This document shows positions 7,934 to 15,795 of a stretch of 64,000 bases of DNA, piece after piece. The DNA lies in assembly GCF_963662735.1 (NCBI RefSeq), contig NZ_OY759744.1:1158153-1222152 (forward strand), in the 5' to 3' direction. The notes beneath the pieces were generated by a model. That model did no database searches and was not told the origin of the DNA. It saw only the letters and a program-made list of their open reading frames with translations. Within the stretch, counting starts at the first letter, position 1. The number at the start of each line of letters is the position of its first letter. The DNA is from an uncultured Methanoregula sp. (GTDB lineage: Archaea > Halobacteriota > Methanomicrobia > Methanomicrobiales > Methanospirillaceae). The translations under genes were made by a program, and so were the position numbers.

Positions 7934-9526
7934 TCAGGATCGCCTCCTTAGTCCTGCCAATGCGATTATTCCTGCGAGTCCCCCGATCAGGATCGCAATC
8001 GACGGGGCGGATTGCGGTGTCGGGGAGGGTGCCGCCTGCAGGCTGATTGCAAGCGGGGTGGTCTGGCCCGAATTCACCGTCACTGTGGTCGAATAGTCCA
8101 TATACCCGGTATACCTGAGCAGGACCTGGTGCTGACCGGGAGTAATCCCGTCAAGAACTGCCGGGGTATAGCCTTTGAAGATATTATCGACAAGAACATC
8201 GGCTCCGGTCGGCGTCGAGACAATGTTGAGCCCGCCTGTTGCCGGTACCGGGGTGGGGTTTATGCCGATGGGCGTCAGGGCTGCCGTGAACGATGTCACG
8301 GTGTTGGGTACCACGTAAACGGTATTCATCCAGTCGTTGTACCCGGATGCTGTGAGCTTGAAGAGGTGGTTCCCGTTGGGAATATTGTTCAGCGTCAGGA
8401 CTCCCGAGGAGGGGATCTTGCCCTGGGTGTTGCTGTCCATGTATACGGTTGCACCGGGCATGGATGTGATGGCAACCGAGCCGTAGACTGCCGGGCTCAT
8501 AATTGCACTGAGTGCCTGGGAAGTGCCGCCGTTGACGTACACGGTCGTGGTATAGTCATTGTACCCGGAAAGGGAGAGCCGGAACGTGTGGCTGCCGGGA
8601 TAGAGCGTGACGGTCAGCGGGGCCTTTCCCTGGTAAACGCCGTCAACATAGACCAGTGCATGATCCGGGCTGGAGGTCACGGAGACCGTGCCGGTGCTGC
8701 GGGACGGCTGCGGGGACTGCTGGAGCACGGGCGAGTAGAACGCGGTCTGCCCCACGTTGACCGTGACGAGATTCGTATTGGGTGAATAGCCGGAGAGGGT
8801 GGCTTTCATGGAGTATGAGCCCGGGGGAAGGTTTGGTATCGTGATTGGCGAGTACCCGTAGAAGTTCCCGTTCATGTAGATCTGTGCGCCGTTCGGGGTT
8901 GACTGGGCATAGATGGCCCCGTTCTGGACCGGAGGCGTGGTTGTCGGTGTCGAGAGGGGGTTGATGGTGGAATAGACCGAGACGGTCTCCTGGTCTGCTG
9001 GCATATGGGAGGGAGCTCCAGTCCAGGTAGAATATCCGTCTTTGGTGACAGTGATTGTCGAAACCGGTGTTCCTGATGGGCTTATGGGAACCGTAAGACT
9101 TCCGCCGGCTGTAGTGCCCTGGGGAACACCATTGAATGAAACGGTGGCCCCGTCTACATTACAGTACGTGACGATCCAGCCCTTCCCGCCGCCAATTTCG
9201 GTTGGCTTCGTTGTCGGCAGGGTTACTACCGTCGGGATTGTTATCGTTGGTTCAGTTGTACGAATAGTTGTTGGCTGAGTAACTACCGTTGGGACGGTTA
9301 CCGTCGGTTCGGTTGTAGGAATGGTGGTGGGAACCGTTGTTCGTTCCGTTGTGGGCGCCGTGACCGGAGTGAATGGCACGGTAGTCGGCTCCGCAGTGGT
9401 GTCGATGATCACCGGGCCCGGGCCGACCGGTATCATGGCAGCCGTTGTGCTGTCAGCCGAGACCACCGGCAGGACGGCTGCACAGGCCGCAAGAGCGACG
9501 AGCAGGATGAGGTACAGATGCTTCAA
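7934..9526 (-). CDS. PEGA-repeat surface protein with C-terminal anchor
   Basis: Starts with a signal peptide (basic MKH, hydrophobic to about residue 25), then a Thr/Pro/Val-rich low-complexity stretch to about residue 110 that is probably glycosylated. Roughly five tandem units of about 75-85 residues follow, each with the PEGA pattern P-x-GA-x-v-x-v-[DN]-G-x-x-x-G-x-[AT]-P and a closing SGYxDY/NDW. The C-terminus is a hydrophobic helix and RRRS. PEGA domains occur in S-layer-associated proteins; the likely role is cell-envelope structure or binding. It leads the minus-strand surface cluster. Confidence 0.8.
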   Translation of the reverse strand: MKHLYLILLVALAACAAVLPVVSADSTTAAMIPVGPGPVIIDTTAEPTTVPFTPVTAPTTERTTVPTTIPTTEPTVTVPTVVTQPTTIRTTEPTITIPTVVTLPTTKPTEIGGGKGWIVTYCNVDGATVSFNGVPQGTTAGGSLTVPISPSGTPVSTITVTKDGYSTWTGAPSHMPADQETVSVYSTINPLSTPTTTPPVQNGAIYAQSTPNGAQIYMNGNFYGYSPITIPNLPPGSYSMKATLSGYSPNTNLVTVNVGQTAFYSPVLQQSPQPSRSTGTVSVTSSPDHALVYVDGVYQGKAPLTVTLYPGSHTFRLSLSGYNDYTTTVYVNGGTSQALSAIMSPAVYGSVAITSMPGATVYMDSNTQGKIPSSGVLTLNNIPNGNHLFKLTASGYNDWMNTVYVVPNTVTSFTAALTPIGINPTPVPATGGLNIVSTPTGADVLVDNIFKGYTPAVLDGITPGQHQVLLRYTGYMDYSTTVTVNSGQTTPLAISLQAAPSPTPQSAPSIAILIGGLAGIIALAGLRRRS

Positions 9527-9585
9527 GAATATCGCTTCCTTTACAAGGAAGATCTGGCTGACGAACGTATATAAATCGTGACGGT

Positions 9586-10767
9586 TTACGCGTGCAGCAT
9601 GCCGTGGATAACCCGGGAGAGCCGGTGCATACCCTCGGTGATCTGCTCATCGGACGCCGAGGAAAAATTCAGCCGGATCGTATCGGTGCCGCCGCCGTCC
9701 ACGTAGAACGGCATGCCCGGAAGCACGGCAACCTTGTTCCTGACCCCTTCATCAAAGACGGCCCGCGAAGCAAGGCCCGCTGGCAGCTTGGCCATGAGAA
9801 ACATGCCTCCCTCCGGCGTGGTATGGGAGAGTTCCGGCAGGAGATCGTCAAAGAGATCGCACATCAGCTTGCACTTCCTCTCATACACCGCAACGATCTC
9901 CCGTATCCTGTGGTCAGGATCATGGGTGGTGAGGTAGCGGTGCAGGATCTTCTGGCAGAGGAAGTTCGAATGGAGATCGGAGGCCTGTTTCACGATATTG
10001 AATTTGGCAAGGATCTCTTTTGGGGCAAACATCCACCCGATGCGCATCCCGGGGGCGACCGTTTTTGAGAACGAGCCGGAGATCACCGACTGGTCGGGCA
10101 GGTAGCGCTTGACCGGCAGCCGGGGTTTTGCATCAAAGAAGAGCTCGCCGAATGCATCGTCTTCGTAAAAGACGGTGTCGTGATTCCGCAGGATCTCGGC
10201 AATAGCCCGGCGCTTTTCCTGCGAGTACGTCCTGCCGGAAGGATTCTGGGAGTTGGGGATGCCGTAGAAGAATTTGGGCCGGGTGGAGACAACCATCCGT
10301 TCGAATGCCACAAAGTCGGGGCCGTCGTCTTCCAGCGGGACGGTGTCGATGACCGGCTCGTAGAGCGAGAAGGCCTCGATTGCGCCCAGGTAGCCGGGCC
10401 GCTCCATGCCGACATGGTCGCCCGGGTCAAGAAAGATCTTGGCAAACAGGTCGAGACACTGCTGCGAACCGTTGACGATCTGGATCTCCGAAGCCTCGGC
10501 CGGTATGCCCAGCCGGGTCCGGTACCGGGCTGCTATGTATTCCCGCAGGGGGAGGTACCCGTCCGTGGTGGTGTACTGGAGCGCCGTATGCGCTTCCTCT
10601 TCCATCACTTCCCGGGTTGCCTGTGCGATCCCATCGGTATCGATCAGTGCCGATGAGGGAAGTCCGCCGGCAAACGAGATGATGGAAGGATCGTTCGAGA
10701 CCCGGAAGAGTTCATCGAGGAACGATTCCTTCACCTTTGCAATCCTGCTGGCAAACCGGTATGTCAT
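9586..10767 (-). CDS. PLP-dependent aminotransferase, class I/II
   Basis: A 393-residue fold-type I aminotransferase close to the MocR-associated/2-aminoadipate (LysN-like) group. Seen features are the substrate loop SFAGGLPSSALID near the N-terminus, N-Q-N-P-S-G-R (PLP/phosphate side), YEDDAFGEL and the PLP-lysine motif SGSFSKTVAPGMRIGWM. The frame is open upstream to 10980 but homology begins at MTYRFASRI (10767). No HTH domain is attached. The amino-acid substrate is not determinable here; it stands alone and divergent from the DUF6790-like gene. Confidence 0.88.
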   Translation of the reverse strand: MTYRFASRIAKVKESFLDELFRVSNDPSIISFAGGLPSSALIDTDGIAQATREVMEEEAHTALQYTTTDGYLPLREYIAARYRTRLGIPAEASEIQIVNGSQQCLDLFAKIFLDPGDHVGMERPGYLGAIEAFSLYEPVIDTVPLEDDGPDFVAFERMVVSTRPKFFYGIPNSQNPSGRTYSQEKRRAIAEILRNHDTVFYEDDAFGELFFDAKPRLPVKRYLPDQSVISGSFSKTVAPGMRIGWMFAPKEILAKFNIVKQASDLHSNFLCQKILHRYLTTHDPDHRIREIVAVYERKCKLMCDLFDDLLPELSHTTPEGGMFLMAKLPAGLASRAVFDEGVRNKVAVLPGMPFYVDGGGTDTIRLNFSSASDEQITEGMHRLSRVIHGMLHA

Positions 10768-10830
10768 TTCGCTGTTCTCCGCGCTCTGTTGCTGGTAATA
10801 CGGTAGGTTACGGTGGACGAAAAACCCCTT

Positions 10831-10885
10831 CCTCCGGATCATCCGGACGGGACACCGTGCAGGAGGAACACCCGCGATCCGGAGG
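10831..10885. promoter_or_regulatory. Inverted repeat between divergent genes
   Basis: CCTCCGGATC (10831-10840) and GATCCGGAGG (10876-10885) form a perfect 10-base inverted repeat with a 35-base spacer, between the aminotransferase start (10767) and the membrane-protein start (10925). GGAGGATTAAAAC at the right arm overlaps a possible TATA box for the rightward gene. Binding by a dimeric regulator or DNA looping is possible. Confidence 0.35.
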
Positions 10886-10924
10886 ATTAAAACAGTCCAT
10901 GCTCCAACCTTCAACCGGGAATCT

Positions 10925-11440
10925 ATGGACATATCACCGGGACTTATCATACTCGCGCTCACCATTGTGGCGATCATCATTCACCTGATTATCAGGCGCC
11001 GGGAACTCGACCGCGAACGGACACTTGAGATCATCCTGCTCTGGACGCTGGTCATCGGTGTCGGTGCCGGAGGACTTATCAGCGCAATGGGTCACGTCTT
11101 CGTGCCCGACAAAATCGCCGAGATGATCGGGTGGCCCACGGGCAGCCCGTTCCAGTACGAAGTGGGGATGGCAAACCTGGCGCTCGGTGTCGTGGGGCTG
11201 CTCTGTTACCGGTTCCGGGACAACTTCTGGCTTGCCACGATCCTTTCCAATGCAGTTTTCCTGGCGGGAGACGGAGTCGGCCATGTACGGGATATCCTTG
11301 TAAATGCAAACTATGCGCCGTCCAATGCCGGCATCCCGCTCTACTGGGACTTCCTCTTCCCGGTCGCCCAGATCCTGCTCTGGCTGCTGCTCCATAAAGC
11401 GCGGATAGTTGCGCAGGCAGACCGGAAAGACGTGCTCTGA
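10925..11440 (+). CDS. Small integral membrane protein, DUF6790-like
   Basis: A 171-residue protein with about four hydrophobic helices (residues 5-23, 37-58, 80-98, 143-160) and short polar loops. The pattern GVGAGGLxSAMGH, PFQYEVGMANLALGV, GDGVGHVRDI and a C-terminal helix matches a small family of membrane proteins of unknown role (DUF6790, from memory). Conserved His and Asp/Glu within loops could bind a ligand. The downstream C_GCAxxG gene follows after about 70 bases and may be co-transcribed. Confidence 0.7.
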   Translation: MDISPGLIILALTIVAIIIHLIIRRRELDRERTLEIILLWTLVIGVGAGGLISAMGHVFVPDKIAEMIGWPTGSPFQYEVGMANLALGVVGLLCYRFRDNFWLATILSNAVFLAGDGVGHVRDILVNANYAPSNAGIPLYWDFLFPVAQILLWLLLHKARIVAQADRKDVL

Positions 11441-11513
11441 ACGGTATAATTTCCTTTTATTGGAACGGACCGGGTCCGCAATCCTTTTTTCCGCCAGGCA
11501 CAATCTGTACCGT

Positions 11514-11954
11514 ATGACTCTTACACGCGCCGACGATGCGGAAGCTATATTCCGGGGCGGTTTTTCCTGCGCCCAGTCCGTCTGCCTGGCCTTTGCCGAA
11601 GACTACGGGATCGACCGGGAAACTGCCCTGAAACTCTCCTGCGCCTTCGGGGGCGGGATGGGTCATACGGACAATGACTGCGGGGCCATGACCGGGGGTC
11701 TCCTGGTGATTGGCATGAAATACGGGCGTACCCGCCCCGAGGACCTGGCGGCAAAAGAGAAGACGTACGAGGTAACTAAAAAGTTCATCGCCGAATTCCA
11801 GCGCAGGAATCAATCCCTCCGGTGCACGGATCTCCTGGGCTACAATCTCTCCAATTCCCGCGAGCTCGGGCTCGCAACCGAGAAAGGCGTGTTCAAGAGC
11901 AAATGCCCGCTCCTGGTGCGGAGCGCTGCCGAGATTCTCGAAGAGATCTTATAA
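11514..11954 (+). CDS. C_GCAxxG_C_C family redox protein
   Basis: A 146-residue protein with the pattern GGFSCAQSV, a second cysteine in KLSCAFGGG, DNDCGAMTGG and a pair of C-terminal cysteines (RCTD, KCPLLV). This matches the C_GCAxxG_C_C family, thought to be small redox-active or metal-binding proteins, often near transporters or oxidoreductases. The reading frame is open earlier, but family homology and the compact size favour the ATG at 11514. Exact function is unknown. Confidence 0.85.
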   Translation: MTLTRADDAEAIFRGGFSCAQSVCLAFAEDYGIDRETALKLSCAFGGGMGHTDNDCGAMTGGLLVIGMKYGRTRPEDLAAKEKTYEVTKKFIAEFQRRNQSLRCTDLLGYNLSNSRELGLATEKGVFKSKCPLLVRSAAEILEEIL

Positions 11955-12179
11955 TCCCTTTTTTGAAACGAACATTTCCTTCCTCCCGCGGATGGGATCC
12001 GGTGGATCTTTCACCCGCAGCAGGACCCGGCATGGATACCGGAACGGGTGCACCCCCCTACCCCCCCATCACATATCTTCAGCTATCCCCCCTCACCCCC
12101 CACCCCCGTTTTCCCCAAATTCCAACTCCCCACGTTGTAACTATCGCTCCTCCCGACACGCCCGGTTCTATGTCAGACA

Positions 12180-12270
12180 GGGGCCTACCCCCCCGTCGCT
12201 TTGGAAGAGGAGGGGGGGTCACCCCCCACTAAGCATTTTTGTGGTGGGGGGGTGGGGGGTAGCCCCCCCT
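12180..12270. repeat. G/C-tract hairpin repeat, copy A
   Basis: About 90 bases made of alternating C and G runs: a GGGGCCTACCCCCC unit, a GAGGAGGGGGGGTCACCCCCC unit, the spacer CACTAAGCATTTTTGTGG, then G-rich and AGCCCCCCC parts, closed by CAAACATGAGTA (12274-12285). It shares near-identity with copy B 130 bases on. Each unit can fold into a G6-7/C6-7 hairpin with a tiny loop, and the G runs could form quadruplexes. The stretch 12048-12118 just before it is almost pure C-rich strand. Confidence 0.8.
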
Positions 12271-12399
12271 CCGCAAACATGAGTAGCCTGCCCGGTTTTG
12301 CAGCCGGCCTTGCGGTATTTCGCGTGGACGTTCCGGTGTGATCTGTGTTTTATGGGGCGTCCCAAAAATGGTAAGGAGGTCGGCATTTCCCGCGATCAT

Positions 12400-12485
12400 G
12401 GGGGGGCCTACCCCCCAGTCCCTTTGAAAGAGGAGGGGGGGTCACCCCCCCACTAAGCATTTTTGTGGTGGGGGGTAGACCCCCC
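12400..12485. repeat. G/C-tract hairpin repeat, copy B
   Basis: Direct copy of the 12180-12270 element with the same order: GGGGGGCCTACCCCCC, CTTTGAAAGAGGAGG, GGGGGGTCACCCCCC, CACTAAGCATTTTTGTGGTG, GGGGGGTAGACCCCCC. Small differences are changes in tract length and a few bases. The whole 11955-12597 interval holds no gene I can support; these repeats are its main content. Confidence 0.8.
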
Positions 12486-12597
12486 AGGTACGGGTGATAC
12501 AGCCGGGCACATTATCGCCACCCGTAATCCGGTTAATACTGCTTCCTGTCACGGGAAAAAAAGAGAATTTGTTGTTCCCGGATCGTACCGGAAACCT

Positions 12598-12822
12598 TCA
12601 AGCTGAGTCAGCGACTTCGATCTTGATAATCTCGGAATGGACGGATGCAATAATGGAGTGCAGTTCCGCATTCTGTGCCTGTCGCACCAGCTCGATCTCC
12701 TGCTTGATCCTGGCAAGCGCCTCACCCTGAGTGCTGCCATGACCGCGGGCTCCCGGGATCTCCACGCAGCGGGCGGTAAAACCGCCTTTCTCGTGGGATT
12801 CCGTGACGATGGTATAGTGCAT
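12598..12822 (-). CDS. HicB-family antitoxin-like protein, orphan
   Basis: A 74-residue protein with the HicB/UPF0150 RNase-H-like half fold: YTIVTE at the start, GGFTARCVEIPGARGHG and a helix GEALARIKQEIELV. HicB neutralises the HicA mRNA interferase, but no HicA-like double-stranded-RNA-binding frame lies within 200 bases on either side, and no C-terminal DNA-binding domain is present. It is therefore an orphan, possibly a relic or acting in trans. Confidence 0.8.
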   Translation of the reverse strand: MHYTIVTESHEKGGFTARCVEIPGARGHGSTQGEALARIKQEIELVRQAQNAELHSIIASVHSEIIKIEVADSA

Positions 12823-12873
12823 GATTATACAAAAAGGATGGAGTCCTAGACATAGTTTCTGGTCAGAATTGTG

Positions 12874-13638
12874 TCATTCCGACGGTTTTGGGTCTTCCTG
12901 GGCAGCTAATTTCCTGCGCTCGTACTCGGCCATGTGGCTTTCGACCCGCTCCCGGAACTCTTCCTCAAAACCATTGAATTCAGCGTCGAGCAGCCGCATC
13001 CGTGCCGCATCCCCGATCGCCTTGTGCGGCTTGATCACGTACCGGAATTTCTCCGGGATCCGGTACCTGATGTTTCTTGAGAAGATCGAGGTCTTGTCGA
13101 TCCCGTACTCCATGACAACGGACATACGGTCAAGGGATACGTGCTCCTTGAGCGAGAACCGGCTTTTGATCTCTGCCTGCAGATCGCGGATTTCGAACCC
13201 TTCCGTATTCACCCGGGCATGGTGGAAGGTCTCCATCTCCCGCTGCCGGGCAAAGAAGACGAGCGTGCCGATCTCGCGGCGGTTGAGGGTCTGCATGAAC
13301 CCCCGGAGATCCCGGTGCACTGCGTTGACCGCGACCCGTGCAGCGCGTTTCTGTGCGGAATCGAGGCTGAATCTGCGGTTATACTCCCGGGTCAGTCCGG
13401 GCTCTGCGAGATTGAACACCCTTCTCTTCCCGTCAACCCGCTTTCCCACGTCATCGGTGATGTTCTTCCAGAGTTCAACGTCGATATCATAACTGAAGGG
13501 TTTACCGGCAAACGAGAGGGAATCTGTCCCCGGGTCGTGCAGGACTACGCCTATCTCGATGGGGATCTGCATGAGCTGCCGGGTGCCGTAGATCCCGGCG
13601 AATTCCATATCGATGTAGGCTGTCAGGGGAGCAGGCAT
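12874..13638 (-). CDS. DEDDh-type 3'-5' exonuclease-like protein
   Basis: A 254-residue protein that starts with the exonuclease-I motif YIDMEFAGIYG (D-x-E), has an HRDL candidate for motif II in the middle and KPHKAIGDAARM near the end, matching motif III (H-x4-D). This is the DnaQ-like RNase-H-fold layout, with four metal-binding acidic residues. The sequence is otherwise divergent and the C-terminal 50 residues are Glu/Arg-rich and helical. DNA or RNA as substrate is open. It stands alone upstream of the DUF362 gene. Confidence 0.6.
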   Translation of the reverse strand: MPAPLTAYIDMEFAGIYGTRQLMQIPIEIGVVLHDPGTDSLSFAGKPFSYDIDVELWKNITDDVGKRVDGKRRVFNLAEPGLTREYNRRFSLDSAQKRAARVAVNAVHRDLRGFMQTLNRREIGTLVFFARQREMETFHHARVNTEGFEIRDLQAEIKSRFSLKEHVSLDRMSVVMEYGIDKTSIFSRNIRYRIPEKFRYVIKPHKAIGDAARMRLLDAEFNGFEEEFRERVESHMAEYERRKLAAQEDPKPSE

Positions 13639-13737
13639 GGCAGGTGAACCACAGAGAGGGGTGATGAAAGGGGATATTTTGTTGTTTTCTTGTCGTGCCC
13701 GGCGCCGGCTTTCGACCCGCAGCAGAGTATTATCGTA

Positions 13738-14649
13738 TCAGTCTTTGTCGAGCTGCTCCTGTATTTTTGCCGCAATCTCTTCTGCTTTCACGTCGAGCGG
13801 CACGAGCCGGATCGCTTTTGCGGATGAGATACCAATCCCGAGCTCAACGGCCCGGGCGATCTGTTCCTGGTCAAATATCCGGCCGTCTGCAACATCCGGA
13901 ACCGTGCCGAATGAACGGAGCAGGGCAACTCCCACGGCATCGATGGCAATCCGGTCTGAGCCCCCGATGATCACACCGGGACTGATGAGCTTGCCTTTAT
14001 CCGGGCCGCCGCTGGCAAAGCCTTCGGTGGCATCGAGCACGATGAGATCGGTCCGGAAAAATTTGTTGATCTCGGCGATCATGGAGCGCTGGTGCGGCGA
14101 GGTGTGCAGCTCGTTCATGAAATCGTAGTTGAGGTTCTGCACCCTGCGGGCGATACATCCCACCGCATTTTTCAGCGAGAGCGTGAAGTGGCCGCCGTAC
14201 CGGTGGGTCTTGAGGCAGCAGGTCTGGACAACATGGTCGGACCGCATGAAGGGTGCTGCCATGAAAAATCCCCGGTCCCAGTGGAGGCCGGGAGCCTGGA
14301 TCTCCAGCCACCCGTTGCGTTCCATCTCGTCAAGCACGGTTATGGCAAATCCCCGGTCCTTGGCAAGGGCAAGGATGCCCAGCTGGGCCAGAACATCCCG
14401 GGTCTCCCCGCCGCCGCTGCGCTCGGCAAGCGTGATCTTTTCGGGCTTCTCATCAGCAATCGCGGTGCAGAGCGCATCCAGCGTCTCGAGATGGGTTGAA
14501 GCCGGGAAGGGATCGGCGCTGTTGAAATTCGCCTTGACTGCTACTGACGAGCCGGCAAGGACCGAAAGGTCAAATCCCCCAAGAACGCTCTCAACACCTG
14601 CGAAGCGGTCCGCCGCATCGGCAATGAAGATATCAACGTGCTCTCCCAT
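13738..14649 (-). CDS. DUF362 domain protein
   Basis: A 303-residue protein carrying the DUF362 core: SSVAVKANFNSADPFPASTH near residues 33-52, TLAERSGGG, and CLKTHRYGGHFTLSLKNAVG near residue 165, then a long block with DATEGFASGGP. The family is frequent in anaerobes, often fused to ferredoxin domains, and its function is undefined. Here no Fe-S domain is attached. It is monocistronic, with about 185 bases before the methyltransferase stop. Confidence 0.8.
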   Translation of the reverse strand: MGEHVDIFIADAADRFAGVESVLGGFDLSVLAGSSVAVKANFNSADPFPASTHLETLDALCTAIADEKPEKITLAERSGGGETRDVLAQLGILALAKDRGFAITVLDEMERNGWLEIQAPGLHWDRGFFMAAPFMRSDHVVQTCCLKTHRYGGHFTLSLKNAVGCIARRVQNLNYDFMNELHTSPHQRSMIAEINKFFRTDLIVLDATEGFASGGPDKGKLISPGVIIGGSDRIAIDAVGVALLRSFGTVPDVADGRIFDQEQIARAVELGIGISSAKAIRLVPLDVKAEEIAAKIQEQLDKD

Positions 14650-14835
14650 GGTAATCTGTAAAAACTGGTATTGCGCTGAACGTTATCAACATGCGCATAT
14701 CGCCCTTCCCGGCCCGGGTTCATGCCCCCCCTGGGGGAGGGTTGCTCCCGTCCTGATTTTCCGCTGATATCTTGTGCAATGCTCCCGTGTATCTGCGGGA
14801 ATTGGCCGGATTGGCGGGACCGGGTGTGAGATGGG

Positions 14836-15606
14836 TTATTCCTGGTTCCCTTCCCTCTCAATCCGCCCGAGTGCAATTTTGCAATAGTGCGGATCAATCT
14901 CCACCCCGATACCGCTGCGACCGCACCGGGATACAGCAACGAGCGTGGAACCGCTGCCCATGAACGGGTCAAGTACTGTGTCCCCTACGAATGAGAAAAG
15001 TTTCATGCACCGGAGGGGGAGCTCAACCGGGAACGGTGCCGGGTGCCCGATTTTGGTCTTGCGCTCGCCATTGAATGTCCACAGGCCATTGGTCCAGGCC
15101 ATGAACTCATCCCTGGTAATATCCGACTGTCGCGTTCCGCTCGTCTTTTTCCAGGAATCCTTGTACAGGACAACGATCAGCTCCACCGGCGCGATCACGT
15201 ACGGTGCCGAGGCGCTCAGCCATGAACCCCAGGCAGTCCTGCGGGAGATGTTCCCCTCGTTCCAGATGATGGTCGAATGATAGGAGAACCCGGCGTCTTT
15301 TGCGATCGTTGTGAGATCGGCCCCCACGCTCTGCTGGCCGCCTTTGTTCTTGTCGAGCGGGATGTTGAGGCAGAACCGGCCGTCGCTCCTGAGCCAGTCG
15401 TGGCAGCGCCCCATCCATCGCCTGGAAAATTCCAGGTAATCCGCGTAGCTGGTCCGGTCATCGTGGGAATTGTACTGGATGTCCACATTGTAGGGTGGCG
15501 AGGTGACGACGAGATCAATACTCTCCCTGGGAATATTCTCTGTAGTGAATATGTCCTCATTGAGAATAGTGCACTGCCCCCGTCTTGAAAAAACACCGTT
15601 CTCCAC
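14836..15606 (-). CDS. DNA methyltransferase, N4-cytosine/N6-adenine, orphan
   Basis: A 256-residue beta-class amino-methyltransferase: catalytic motif TSPPYNV near residue 35 comes before the SAM-binding motif DPFMGSGST near residue 214. SPPY is more common in N4-cytosine enzymes. It starts at GTG (15606), backed by a GGAGAGG ribosome-binding site seven to eight bases upstream. No restriction nuclease is adjacent, so it is an orphan or regulatory methylase. The target site cannot be read from sequence. The divergent promoter region holds a strong palindrome. Confidence 0.88.
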   Translation of the reverse strand: MENGVFSRRGQCTILNEDIFTTENIPRESIDLVVTSPPYNVDIQYNSHDDRTSYADYLEFSRRWMGRCHDWLRSDGRFCLNIPLDKNKGGQQSVGADLTTIAKDAGFSYHSTIIWNEGNISRRTAWGSWLSASAPYVIAPVELIVVLYKDSWKKTSGTRQSDITRDEFMAWTNGLWTFNGERKTKIGHPAPFPVELPLRCMKLFSFVGDTVLDPFMGSGSTLVAVSRCGRSGIGVEIDPHYCKIALGRIEREGNQE

Positions 15607-15692
15607 GCGTACGTCCTCTCCTAGATCTTCGTTCTGCCAGTTGTATAGTATTTCCCTTATATGGTGCCGGACCGTTCCATTGAGCTAACCGC

Positions 15693-15712
15693 GAGGTTAT
15701 ACGAATAACCTC
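15693..15712. promoter_or_regulatory. 20-base palindrome between divergent genes
   Basis: GAGGTTAT (15693-15700), the loop ACGA, then ATAACCTC (15705-15712) form a perfect 8-base inverted repeat, midway between the methyltransferase start (15606) and the secreted-protein start (15796). The site is well placed for an operator acting on either gene. Confidence 0.45.
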
Positions 15713-15795
15713 TGCTATCATAGGAATATTATTTACTCCAGTGTCCATTACGAATGAGTGAAGGGTTTGATGGTATCTGATCGGAGTGGGGATAT

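Noticed and set aside
11992-12282. 96-residue frame across the C-rich tracts.
   Set aside because: Pro-rich by virtue of poly-C only; no start signal or family.
12180-12485. Consideration as a CRISPR array.
   Set aside because: Only two copies, internal palindromes throughout, no regular spacers and no cas genes.
15620-15692. tRNA-like stretch on the minus strand (a TAGCTCAATGG D-arm-like part followed by GTCCGGC).
   Set aside because: No matching acceptor, no symmetrical anticodon stem and no TTCGA T-loop. Only the D-arm resembles a tRNA, so it is either coincidence or a decayed fragment.
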